A DNA stretch of 24,483 bases. It comes from a virus. Shown here piece after piece: positions 1 through 7,218 of this stretch (its first letter is position 1; each line of letters begins with the position of its first letter). The DNA is taken from IMG/VR virus record IMGVR_UViG_3300033141_002782, positions 1-24,483 of that record; one strand, given 5' to 3'. Under the pieces are notes generated by a model. That model did not search any database. It was not told where the DNA came from and worked only from the letters and a program-made list of their open reading frames with translations. The position numbers and the translations under genes were made by a program.

Positions 1-24
1 CTCGCCTGCGGGCGCCGATGATGA
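1..24 (+). other. Interrupted 5' part of terminase Walker A: two tandem TGA stops
   Basis: Read in the terminase frame, positions 1-18 encode LACGRR, positions 19-24 are TGA TGA, and from 25 the frame resumes as WGKTRLGS. Joining the two sides gives CGRRWGKT, a very typical large-terminase Walker A. The two stops sit in a GATGATGATGG run, so they look like an in-frame 6-base expansion. The other two forward frames do not offer a terminase-like alternative. This may be a real lesion, triplet slippage or an assembly error near the edge. Confidence 0.7.
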
Positions 25-51
25 TGGGGGAAAACACGGCTAGGATCAATT

Positions 52-1119
52 TTGTGCCTAGCGACAGCACTAAGAGGTGGGAGGTCTTGGTGGGTTGCCC
101 CCAATTATCCGGTATCAGAGATTGGATGGCGGATGATAAAGGCGCTTGCCATACAGATCGATGGAGCAACTATTAGAGAAGGCGATCATTTGGCAAAAAT
201 CCCTGGCGCCGGAATCATTCAGGTTAAATCCGCAGACCGGCCAGATAGTCTGCGCGGTGAGGGACTTGACTTCTGCGTATTGGACGAGTGCGCGTTTATG
301 CGCGAGGAAGCGTGGAGCGAGGCGCTGCGGCCCGCGCTGAGCGATAGGCAGGGCGGCGCAATGTTCATCTCGACGCCGAAGGGGCGCAATTGGTTCTGGC
401 GTTTGTATCAGCGCGGACAGGACGAGCATGAGCCCGACTGGGCATCATGGCAGCGGCCGACGTCTGAGAATCCGTTCATACCGGCGCAAGAGATCGCCGA
501 TGCCAAGCGCGACCTGCCCGAGCGGATATTCGAGCAGGAATACCTGGCTGAGTTCAAAGATGATGCGGGCGGCGTGTTTCGTCGCGTGATGGACGCGGCG
601 ACGGCGCAGGAGCAGGGGCCGATCGAGGGACACCAATATATAGCCGGCGTGGACGTCGCCGCAATGTCAGATTTTACCGTGATAAGCGTCATGGACGTTG
701 CCGCGAAACGCATGGTGTATCTCGACCGGTTCAGCCGCGTAGAGTACGAAACGCTAGAGGACCGGCTCGCGGCGTTGCATGAGCGATATCGGTTGAGCAG
801 CATGATCGTAGAGGCGAACAGCATAGGCCAGCCGGTGATAGACCACCTAGTAGCGCGCGGCATCCCAGCGCGGCCGTTTACGACGACGAACGTCACCAAG
901 CATGAGATTATAACGGCGCTACAGAGCGCATTCGAACACGGCGAGATTACGATACTATCTGACAAGGTACTGATCGCAGAGTTACAAGCGTTTGAGATGG
1001 AACGTCTCAAGTCCGGTCTGGTGCGCTATGGCGCGCCACAAGGGATGCACGACGACTGCGTAATGTCGCTAGCGTTGGCGTGGCAAGCGGTAGCGAGGCC
1101 GCGTTTTATCCTAGCGTGA
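52..1119 (+). CDS. terL: Phage terminase large subunit, C-terminal part (ATPase-nuclease), 5' end missing or broken
   Basis: This is the motor and nuclease subunit that pumps DNA into the procapsid and cuts it. The Walker A end (WGKT, coded at 25-36) lies just upstream in the same frame, and Walker B is visible as FCVLDECA. The C-terminal RNase H-like nuclease has its acidic residues in AGVDVAAMSDFTV, SMIVEANS and MHDDCVMSLA. The N-terminal segment is outside the window. The in-frame start at 52 is only a TTG without a clear ribosome binding site, so I read this as the remainder of a longer gene and not as a real start. The stop overlaps the strong AAGGAGG site of the next gene. Confidence 0.93.
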   Translation: MCLATALRGGRSWWVAPNYPVSEIGWRMIKALAIQIDGATIREGDHLAKIPGAGIIQVKSADRPDSLRGEGLDFCVLDECAFMREEAWSEALRPALSDRQGGAMFISTPKGRNWFWRLYQRGQDEHEPDWASWQRPTSENPFIPAQEIADAKRDLPERIFEQEYLAEFKDDAGGVFRRVMDAATAQEQGPIEGHQYIAGVDVAAMSDFTVISVMDVAAKRMVYLDRFSRVEYETLEDRLAALHERYRLSSMIVEANSIGQPVIDHLVARGIPARPFTTTNVTKHEIITALQSAFEHGEITILSDKVLIAELQAFEMERLKSGLVRYGAPQGMHDDCVMSLALAWQAVARPRFILA

Positions 1120-1131
1120 AGGAGGTTACTG

Positions 1132-1350
1132 CTGCGTAAATTCGTTCGCTGTGCTGAGTGCGGAATGCCGATAGCCGAGATTCAGGCGGGTTGCATTGTG
1201 GTAAAATCGAGGCACCACGGCGAGCGGCACGTAACGGTGCTGCGCCGAGAGGACGTACTAGCGCTATTCGAGAAGGATGACTGGTGCGTTTCTGGTGCTG
1301 AACAGGTGGGCGCGTCGGTATGCGGCGATGATGCTGTGGGCAGACAGTGA
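1132..1350 (+). CDS. Small Com-like zinc-finger phage protein, probable CTG start
   Basis: About 72 residues. The N-terminus RKFVRCAECGMPIAEI carries one CxxC pair and resembles the small zinc-finger proteins found beside terminase genes (Mu Com-like). A second CxxC pair is not visible, only single cysteines later, so the metal site is incomplete or unusual. The first ATG is at 1165, inside this motif and after both cysteines. A perfect AAGGAGG at 1119-1125 points instead to CTG at 1132, six bases away. I chose CTG because it keeps the motif intact. The function is unknown beyond the family resemblance. Confidence 0.6.
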   Translation: MRKFVRCAECGMPIAEIQAGCIVVKSRHHGERHVTVLRREDVLALFEKDDWCVSGAEQVGASVCGDDAVGRQ

Positions 1351-1435
1351 GGGCCGTAACGGTAGCGCGATACGGTTGAGGTCGGGGCGACGCGTGTATC
1401 ACATCTGCGCGGTAGGGACAGAGGAGGAAGCATGA
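1277..1435 (+). CDS. Possible small overlapping protein, 52 residues
   Basis: An open frame starts at ATG 1277 inside the end of the preceding gene and finishes with an ATGA overlap onto the next start. The product is basic in its middle (RRYAAMMLWADSEGRNGS, then RLRSGRRVYHICAVG) and ends in acidic residues. The 74-base overlap with the upstream gene is long for this genome, and AGAAGG lies too close to the ATG. Against that, it fills an otherwise empty 81-base gap and couples neatly to the next gene. I do not recognise it. Confidence 0.35.
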   Translation: MTGAFLVLNRWARRYAAMMLWADSEGRNGSAIRLRSGRRVYHICAVGTEEEA

Positions 1436-1626
1436 GCGACGAGCTGAACGAGAGGGGCTGGTACATCCACGGCGGTGAAGGCAAGGACCCGACCATAACG
1501 GTCACGATTACAGACACTATCGCCCAGATGCTTGAGAGCACTAGCGGGCGGGCGTGTTTTGGCTATACGGTGTGGGAAGCCTATCGCGCCTACAAGCGGG
1601 AGGCTGAAAAGCGGAAGGGACTGTGA
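1432..1626 (+). CDS. Small hypothetical phage protein, 64 residues
   Basis: The ATG at 1432 follows a strong GAGGAGGA site (1421-1428). The product is soluble and mixed in charge, with a beta-prone stretch (DPTITVTITDTI) followed by a helical, basic C-terminus ending in YKREAEKRKGL. It lies in the terminase-portal interval, where phages often keep small unassigned genes. Its stop overlaps the GTG start of the next gene (GTGA). I do not recognise a family. Confidence 0.65.
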   Translation: MSDELNERGWYIHGGEGKDPTITVTITDTIAQMLESTSGRACFGYTVWEAYRAYKREAEKRKGL

Positions 1627-1784
1627 ATAGCCTGCGCCGCGTGAGCATCCCGTCTATCGCCATCGCGCCGTTCTATGCGCTGGGATACGCGGTGGGGTTC
1701 CTCGCATGCGTTGTGTGGAGGGCGGTGTTGCGTTACGTGATTGGAGCGATTGCGCTGGGCGTACGGGACGCCTGGCAACGATAG
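1623..1784 (+). CDS. Small single-span membrane protein, 53 residues
   Basis: The GTG at 1623 overlaps the preceding stop as GTGA and is preceded by GGAAGGGA. After a short basic N-terminus (MNSLRRVS) there is a hydrophobic stretch of about 25 residues (IAIAPFYALGYAVGFLACVV), then an amphipathic part rich in Trp and Arg ending DAWQR. This fits one membrane helix with the N-terminus probably inside. The gene sits directly before the portal gene and in the same frame, separated by TAG. Its role is unknown. Confidence 0.7.
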   Translation: MNSLRRVSIPSIAIAPFYALGYAVGFLACVVWRAVLRYVIGAIALGVRDAWQR

Positions 1785-1793
1785 TGGTGGTGT

Positions 1794-4034
1794 ATGACAC
1801 TGATTGAGCGTGTTAACAAGCTGATGCCGGTTCGACGTGGGCGGCGTGTGCGCGGCGCCGTGCTGCCGGCTGAGCGCAAGCGATCACTGTTCGTATGGCC
1901 GGACTATCGCAGCGGCCAGCCTCTGCGTTGGGCTGTCGGAGACTTTAAGAACTACACGCACGAGGGATACGAGCGCAACTCGCTCATCTACTCGGCGATA
2001 CAGTACAAAGCGCGTGCTCAGCAGGCAGCGCCGCTGCGTGCGTACGGGGGCGATGCTAACCATCCCGAGCCGCTGGACGCCGACCATCCACTCGCGCAGA
2101 CGGTGGCGCGGCCGAACGAGTATCAGTCGTGGCCAGAGTTCCAAGGCGCGTGCGTCGTGTATCTGAATATCGCGGGCAACGCGTTTGTGCACGTGGACCG
2201 GCCGCGCGACCCGTCTGCGCCGCTGCGCCTGCGGCCACTGCGTCCGGACCGCGTGTACATTGTGCCTGACAATCGCAGAGGTGGCGCGGGGATCAAGGGC
2301 TACATTTACGTGCCTGAGGGCCGCGCACGCGAGGACGGTATGCCGATCTTGCCTAAGGATATGATGCACATTCGGCTGCCCAACCCGCTCGACCCGCTAG
2401 AGGGCATGGGATGGGGATTGTCGCCTCTGGCCCCGGTAGCCTACAGCGCTGACGTGGACAACTCGGTGAGCGACTACCTGCGTGACTTTTTTGAACATGG
2501 CGTAATGCCGACGGGGCTGCTCAAGGCCAGTCACGCTATCAGCGACAATGAGATTGAGCGCGCCAAGGAGAAGTGGCGCGAATTGTATGGCGGTCACGAC
2601 AACTGGGCCGACATCGCTGTCATGGGTGACGATATCGAGTATCAACGCCTATCACTCACGTTTGACGAGATGGGTTTTACCGGTCTCGACGAACGCAACG
2701 AGACGCGCATTGTGATGCCGTTCGGCGTGCCGCCAATCCTGCTCGGCTCACGGTATGGTCTAGCACGCTCGACGTACAGTAACTATTCTGAGGCCAAAGC
2801 CCAATTCTGGCAGGACACGATGCGGCCTGAGCTACAACTGTTCGAGGCTGAGTACCAGTTCTATCTGCAGGGCGAACACGGCGAGTTCGTTGCGTTCGAC
2901 TTTGGCGCGATACCCGAGTTGCAGGAGTCGAAAACAGAGGCCATCGACAACTACGTCAAACTGTTCGCAACCGGCGTGCCTCGTAGTGCGGCGGCTGAGG
3001 TGGCTGGCCTGGGGCTACCCGACTTGCCCGACGCCGACACGCAGTACATGACGGTGCAGTACCTGCCCATAGGCCAAGCGCGAGAGCCGGCCCCAGCGCC
3101 GAAGCCGACGAACGAGGGCGCACCAGAGGCTCAAGAGATGGCTGAGGACGAGGAAGAAGGTGCGAAAAGCGCACGTCCAACGTTCGAGGCAAAACAGCGG
3201 TATTGGCGCGCGTTCGATTGCACCGTGAGGGCCTGGCAGCGACGGTTCGCGCAGGCGGCAGAAGACGCGTTCGAGCATGACCGTCGTGAGGTGCTGGCCA
3301 TCGTGCGCGCCGCAAAGTCGGTCGCACTAAGCGAGAAGGCGACCGTGCGCTGGGAGACGCTCATTCAGGACCTACGCCAATATTTCTCGGGCAAGGGCCA
3401 GGAATACTGGCGTCAGGCGTTCGGGCCCGTCGTGCGAGGAGTTATCGAGGCGCAGGGCACGTCGTTGGAGATGCTGTACGGTATCGCGTGGGATGTAGAG
3501 AATCTGTTCGCACTGGAGTGGTACGCCGATTACATGCTCAAGTTCGCGCAGCCGATAACCAAAACATCTGCCGACCACCTAAGCGAGTTGCTGTACAACG
3601 CCGAGCGTGAGGGCGCCAGTATCGACCAGGCGACGCGGGATATAGGTGCGTTGTTCGAGGGCTGGATTACGGGCGCCGTGCCAGACGCGCCAGAACGGGG
3701 CTGGCTATTCGAGCGTCTGCCACTGCACCGGCGAGAGTTGATTGCGCGCACAGAGACGATTCGTGCTAGTAACGCGGGCAGCATGGCGCTGTATCGCGAG
3801 AACGCCGTCGAGCGCAAAGAGTGGCTCGCGACCGCCGATAATCGTACGCGTGATAGCCACTTGCAGGCGTGGGCCGACTATCGTGAGGGGGGCCGAATAG
3901 GGCCCATCCCGATAGACCAGCCGTTCATGGTCAACGGCATTGCGATGCAGTATCCCGGCGATCCGACTGCGCCAGTGGGTGAAGTGGTGAACTGTCGATG
4001 CACCGTGCTGCCGTATTTTGGCGAGGTGACGTAA
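1794..4034 (+). CDS. Portal protein fused to a C-terminal MuF-like head morphogenesis domain
   Basis: 746 residues, well above the roughly 400-500 usual for an HK97-type portal. Residues ~25-430 read as a phage portal: the dodecameric ring at the packaging vertex through which DNA passes (NSLIYSAIQYKA, FGVPPILLGSRYGLARSTYSN). A Pro/Glu-rich acidic linker follows at ~430-465, then a helical segment. Residues ~640-743 form a MuF-like minor head domain (LIARTETIRASNAGSMALY, WLATADNRTRDSH, ending NCRCTV). In most phages these are two genes. The ribosome binding site is weak. ATG 1794 is the first possible start, because TAG lies in frame four codons upstream. Confidence 0.93.
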   Translation: MTLIERVNKLMPVRRGRRVRGAVLPAERKRSLFVWPDYRSGQPLRWAVGDFKNYTHEGYERNSLIYSAIQYKARAQQAAPLRAYGGDANHPEPLDADHPLAQTVARPNEYQSWPEFQGACVVYLNIAGNAFVHVDRPRDPSAPLRLRPLRPDRVYIVPDNRRGGAGIKGYIYVPEGRAREDGMPILPKDMMHIRLPNPLDPLEGMGWGLSPLAPVAYSADVDNSVSDYLRDFFEHGVMPTGLLKASHAISDNEIERAKEKWRELYGGHDNWADIAVMGDDIEYQRLSLTFDEMGFTGLDERNETRIVMPFGVPPILLGSRYGLARSTYSNYSEAKAQFWQDTMRPELQLFEAEYQFYLQGEHGEFVAFDFGAIPELQESKTEAIDNYVKLFATGVPRSAAAEVAGLGLPDLPDADTQYMTVQYLPIGQAREPAPAPKPTNEGAPEAQEMAEDEEEGAKSARPTFEAKQRYWRAFDCTVRAWQRRFAQAAEDAFEHDRREVLAIVRAAKSVALSEKATVRWETLIQDLRQYFSGKGQEYWRQAFGPVVRGVIEAQGTSLEMLYGIAWDVENLFALEWYADYMLKFAQPITKTSADHLSELLYNAEREGASIDQATRDIGALFEGWITGAVPDAPERGWLFERLPLHRRELIARTETIRASNAGSMALYRENAVERKEWLATADNRTRDSHLQAWADYREGGRIGPIPIDQPFMVNGIAMQYPGDPTAPVGEVVNCRCTVLPYFGEVT

Positions 4035-4062
4035 TCGTACGCTAACGGCAACCGCATAGACC

Positions 4063-4127
4063 AGAGCGCCCAGAGCGCCTATCACAGACCGCCACTATGG
4101 AGCGGCCAGAGATGGGCGCTCTTTCTG
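4063..4127 (+). promoter_or_regulatory. Structured RNA element, copy A, in front of the protease/capsid genes
   Basis: A nested hairpin lies in the 107-base gap after the portal gene. The 3' arm (4113-4122, TGGGCGCTCT) can pair perfectly with 4063-4072, or its last eight bases can pair with 4072-4079. An inner CCGC/GCGG stem (4089-4092, 4102-4105) sits in the loop. A short T-rich tail follows, and the protease ribosome binding site (GGAGG, 4133-4137) starts about ten bases later. A diverged copy with the same layout is at 15849-15904. It could be a terminator or attenuator, or a 5' structure that stabilises the mRNA. Confidence 0.6.
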
Positions 4128-4141
4128 TCGTTGGAGGAAAT

Positions 4142-5395
4142 ATGAGTGAGATGGAACACAAAACGCTGCGCACCGACACGGTGGTGGTAGATGAGGACAA
4201 AGGCATTGTCGAGGCGATATTCGCCGTGTTCGGCAACGTCGACATGGGCGGCGACCGGATTCATCCGGGTGCGTTCACCAAGACGTTCAGCGAGCGCGGC
4301 GGCAAGGTGAAGGTGCTCGACGCGCACAACACGAACTCGACGGCCAGCGCCGTCGGCAAAACGTTGGAGCTGCGCGAGGTTGGCCCTGATGCGCTGCCAG
4401 ACAAGACGCGGGCGATGTACCCAGAAGCGACAGGTGGCGCCTATGCCAAGATGCAGATATTGCTCGACACGCCCGAGGGGGCCGGCGTGTTCAAGCGCCT
4501 CAAGTCGGGCGTTATCGACGAGTGGTCTTTCGGCTACGACACGATTCAGCATGAGTACACGAAGGACGCCGAGGGCAACACGATTCGCGAGCTGAAGGAA
4601 GTACGGCTGCACGAGATATCGCCGGTGCTGTGGGGTATGAACGACGCCACGGCGACAGTGAGCGCGAAGGCCAAATGGAGCACCGCGTATATCAACGACT
4701 TGCCCGACAGCGCGTTTCTGTACATCGAGCCGGGCGGCGAGAAAGATGAGGAGGGCAAGACGGTCCCTCGCTCGCTGCGGCACTTCCCGTACAAGGACGC
4801 GAATGGCGATGTAGACCTACCACACCTGCGAAACGCCATTGCGCGAATCCCGCAAAGCAGCCTGAGTGACGACCTGAAGGAGCGCTTGCAGGCGCGCGCA
4901 CGGCGCATCCTGGAGCGCGAGAACGCGAAGGCACTTGAGGCGCAGGTGGCCGCGCTGACGAAGCGCGTCGAGGCGCTGGAGAGGAAGGAGCCATCGCTAG
5001 AGGAACGCCTACGGGCCCTAAACGAAGCTCTTGAAGAAGCTTACCCGCGCGATCCTGAGACGGGATATTGGCGCTACTACGTGCGGGAGACGTTTGACGG
5101 CTACGTGATTGTGGATGCCAGGGATGAGGAGTATGACTGTTACCGCGTCGCCTATAGCCGCAACGAGAACGGCGATATCACGTTCGCGCCGCGCGAGTCA
5201 TGGGTTGGCGGCACATACCAGTTTGTACCAGGGGCTAAAGCCGCCAGTGGAGCGGATAGCAATAGAGAGCGAGCGACTGACGAGGCCGGGCCGGTGAATC
5301 CACCCACCTCTGAGATGCTGACGACTCTCGAACTTGAGTTGGCAGAAATCGACCTATTGGAGGCGGATGATGGACTATCGGGAAAGACTAGCTAA
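4142..5395 (+). CDS. HK97-type prohead protease with extra C-terminal domains
   Basis: 417 residues, about twice a minimal prohead protease. Residues ~1-175 are the serine protease that trims scaffold and capsid during maturation, with probable catalytic His62 (VLDAHN) and Ser129 (DEWSFGY). Residues ~183-265 (YINDLPDSAFLYIEPGG, RSLRHFPYKDANG, LPHLRNAIARI) match a domain often appended to phage proteases. A coiled coil (~262-300) follows, then a small Tyr/Trp-rich module (YWRYYVRETFDGYVIVDA) and an acidic tail. The coiled coil may act as scaffold, since no separate scaffold gene is seen. I chose ATG 4142 with GGAGG nearby over an in-frame ATG at 4097 that lies inside the hairpin element. Confidence 0.9.
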   Translation: MSEMEHKTLRTDTVVVDEDKGIVEAIFAVFGNVDMGGDRIHPGAFTKTFSERGGKVKVLDAHNTNSTASAVGKTLELREVGPDALPDKTRAMYPEATGGAYAKMQILLDTPEGAGVFKRLKSGVIDEWSFGYDTIQHEYTKDAEGNTIRELKEVRLHEISPVLWGMNDATATVSAKAKWSTAYINDLPDSAFLYIEPGGEKDEEGKTVPRSLRHFPYKDANGDVDLPHLRNAIARIPQSSLSDDLKERLQARARRILERENAKALEAQVAALTKRVEALERKEPSLEERLRALNEALEEAYPRDPETGYWRYYVRETFDGYVIVDARDEEYDCYRVAYSRNENGDITFAPRESWVGGTYQFVPGAKAASGADSNRERATDEAGPVNPPTSEMLTTLELELAEIDLLEADDGLSGKTS

Positions 5396-6662
5396 GGCCA
5401 AGAGCCTGTTCACCGAGGCCCGCGCCATTCTCGAAAATGAGAAGGCGACGGCTGAGGACAAGGCGAAGGTCCCCAAGATGCTTGAGGACGCCAAGGCGCT
5501 AAAGGCCGAGGCCGCGCAGCTCAAAGACATCATGGAGAGCGGCGTTGATGAGTTGCTGAAGCAGGTTGAGGACAAGCAGAAGAACGACAAGGAGACCGGG
5601 AGCTCCGGCGAGTTCAAGGAGTGGGGCGACTTCCTGCAGGCCGCATTCAGGGCAGGCAGCCCGCGCTACAAAGGTCCACCGGACCCGCGTCTCGTGTGGT
5701 TCGAGGACGAAAAAGCGGCCGGCCACGAGCAGAAGGACATGGTGGAGAACGTCGGCGCGTCCGGCGGGTTCCTAGTGCCCACTGAGCAGATGAACGAGCT
5801 GCAGGGCGTGCTGGGCGAGAACGCAATCGTGCGGCCGCGCGCGACGATCATTCGTATGCGCAGGCGACAAATCTCTCTGCCCGTGCTCGACCAGACCGCT
5901 ACGACCTCAGGAATCCCGCACTGGTTCGGCGGTCTCCAGTTCTACTGGGCTGAGGAAGGGGCCGAGAAAACCGAGAGTGACGCCTCGTTCCGCGAGGTGA
6001 CGCTGAGTGCGCACAAGTTGATCGGCTACACGCGCGCCAGTGATGAGCTGGTGAGCGATGCGGCAATCTCTCTGGGCGACTTTCTGGCCGGCCCGATGGG
6101 GTTTGGCGGTGGTGTCCGGTGGATGGAGGACTATGCGTTCCTGCACGGCACGGGCGCTGGTCAGCCTCTCGGCGTGGTCAACGCGGGTGCGACCATCACG
6201 GTCAACCGTGCGGCAACCAACGCGATCGGATATGCCGACCTGTGCAATATGCTAGAGTCGTTCCTGCCCTCTGGGCGGGGCGTCTGGATCATTACGCAGT
6301 CGGCGCTGTCCGACCTCGTGCAGATGAGCGGCCCGACCGGCAACGCGTCCTATATCTGGGGCAGTGCCGTCGAGGGTGCGCCCAACCGACTGCTCGGATT
6401 GCCCGTAATCTGGTCAGAGAAGGCCAGCGCACTCGGGACTGCCGGCGACGTGATCCTGGCAGACTTCAACTACTATCTGCTCGGTGACCGCCAGGCCACG
6501 ACCGTAGAGTCCACACAGTATGACTACTGGCGATACGACAAGACCTCTTGGCGCGTCGTGCATCGAGTTGACGGCCAGCCGTGGCTGTCAGCCCCGCTCA
6601 CGTATCAGGACGGCAGCACGCAGGTGTCTCCGTTCGTGATTCTGGGCGACAAGTCCACGTAG
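5370..6662 (+). CDS. HK97-fold major capsid protein
   Basis: 430 residues. The N-terminal ~100 residues are a charged coiled coil (RERLAKAKSLFTEARAIL and on), the delta/scaffold region normally removed by the protease. The capsid fold starts near GASGGFLVPTEQMNEL and continues through the typical QPLGVVNAGA, RLLGLPVIWSE and DVILADFNYYLLGDRQ segments. The gene overlaps the protease gene by 26 bases. Of two adjacent ATG codons (5367, 5370) the second is better spaced from GGAGG (5359-5363). The product should be the most abundant protein of the virion, and the gene is flanked by hairpins on both sides of the protease-capsid unit. Confidence 0.96.
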   Translation: MDYRERLAKAKSLFTEARAILENEKATAEDKAKVPKMLEDAKALKAEAAQLKDIMESGVDELLKQVEDKQKNDKETGSSGEFKEWGDFLQAAFRAGSPRYKGPPDPRLVWFEDEKAAGHEQKDMVENVGASGGFLVPTEQMNELQGVLGENAIVRPRATIIRMRRRQISLPVLDQTATTSGIPHWFGGLQFYWAEEGAEKTESDASFREVTLSAHKLIGYTRASDELVSDAAISLGDFLAGPMGFGGGVRWMEDYAFLHGTGAGQPLGVVNAGATITVNRAATNAIGYADLCNMLESFLPSGRGVWIITQSALSDLVQMSGPTGNASYIWGSAVEGAPNRLLGLPVIWSEKASALGTAGDVILADFNYYLLGDRQATTVESTQYDYWRYDKTSWRVVHRVDGQPWLSAPLTYQDGSTQVSPFVILGDKST

Positions 6663-6688
6663 ACCTAGCCGATAGAGAATGAATAGCC

Positions 6689-6711
6689 GGGGCCGGTGCG
6701 TTACCGGCCCC
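6689..6711 (+). terminator. GC-rich perfect hairpin between capsid and decoration genes
   Basis: A 9-bp perfect stem (GGGGCCGGT at 6689-6697 with ACCGGCCCC at 6703-6711) closes a 5-base loop. It sits 26 bases after the capsid stop and just before the decoration gene. No T-tract follows (TGAGACC), so it may be a partial or Rho-assisted terminator or an mRNA 3'-end stabiliser, not a classic intrinsic terminator. Confidence 0.5.
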
Positions 6712-6729
6712 TGAGACCAGGGAGGAAAC

Positions 6730-7161
6730 ATGGCCTATATGGAGCGGTTCACTGAACACGCGGCGTTGCTGGCGACCATTGACCCCGCATCCTACAGTAC
6801 TGAGCAGAACACGGGGTACGTGTCGCTGGCGAACTATCACCGCGCTGTGGTGCTGATTCACTGTGGTGTCATCGGCGGCAACCTTGATATCGACATCGAG
6901 CAGGCCACCGACACCAGCGGGACCAGCGCCAAGTCGTTCGATAGCGGCGGAAAGGACATCGCGAAAACGGCAACAACGGACAACAACACGGTCTCAGCAA
7001 TCGAGATTCGCAACGAGGAACTGGACATCGCTAACAAGTTCGATTGCATCAATGTCGAGGTCACGCCGGCCTCGGCCGGCATCTTCGGCGTTCAGGTGTA
7101 CGGACTTGCCCCACGGTTCAAGCCGGTTCCTACGACCAATCTGGACACCGTGACTGACTAG
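6730..7161 (+). CDS. Probable capsid decoration or head-stabilising protein
   Basis: 143 residues, starting at ATG 6730 after GGGAGGAAAC. It has the pattern of a protein widely found directly after the capsid gene: TEQNTGYVSLANYHRAVVLIHCG near the N-terminus, a central beta-rich part with DIDIEQATDTSGTSAK, and a C-terminal VQVYGLAPRF segment. No signal peptide or membrane helix is visible. The position between capsid and connector genes, with a hairpin on each side, fits a high-copy capsid surface protein. The decoration role is inferred from context and pattern. A minor head protein is the alternative. Confidence 0.7.
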   Translation: MAYMERFTEHAALLATIDPASYSTEQNTGYVSLANYHRAVVLIHCGVIGGNLDIDIEQATDTSGTSAKSFDSGGKDIAKTATTDNNTVSAIEIRNEELDIANKFDCINVEVTPASAGIFGVQVYGLAPRFKPVPTTNLDTVTD

Positions 7162-7174
7162 TAATGGCGGGTAT

Positions 7175-7197
7175 GGGGCGGGTTCTCTGCCCGCCCC
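7175..7197 (+). terminator. GC-rich hairpin after the decoration gene
   Basis: An 8-bp perfect stem (GGGGCGGG at 7175-7182 with CCCGCCCC at 7190-7197) encloses a 7-base loop in the 57-base gap between the decoration gene and the cargo block. No T-tract follows: the ribosome binding site GAGGAGG comes next (7204-7210). It may reduce read-through from the abundant capsid transcripts into the cargo genes. Confidence 0.5.
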
Positions 7198-7218
7198 GCC
7201 TCAGAGGAGGGCAGCCGC

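Noticed and set aside
19-24. UGA recoding as the explanation of the tandem TGA
   Set aside because: Genes at 52-1119, 7988-8611, 8590-10218 and others end in TGA that overlaps the next ribosome binding site or start, and no other gene contains an internal TGA.
4082-4783. Long - strand open frame opposite the protease gene (233 codons)
   Set aside because: It is a shadow of the protease coding bias, with no recognisable motif or start signal. The same applies to the - strand frames at 408-1010, 22501-23349 and 23404-24123.
5334-5369. Upstream TTG start for the capsid gene
   Set aside because: It has no ribosome binding site. GGAGG at 5359-5363 points to ATG 5370 (or 5367).
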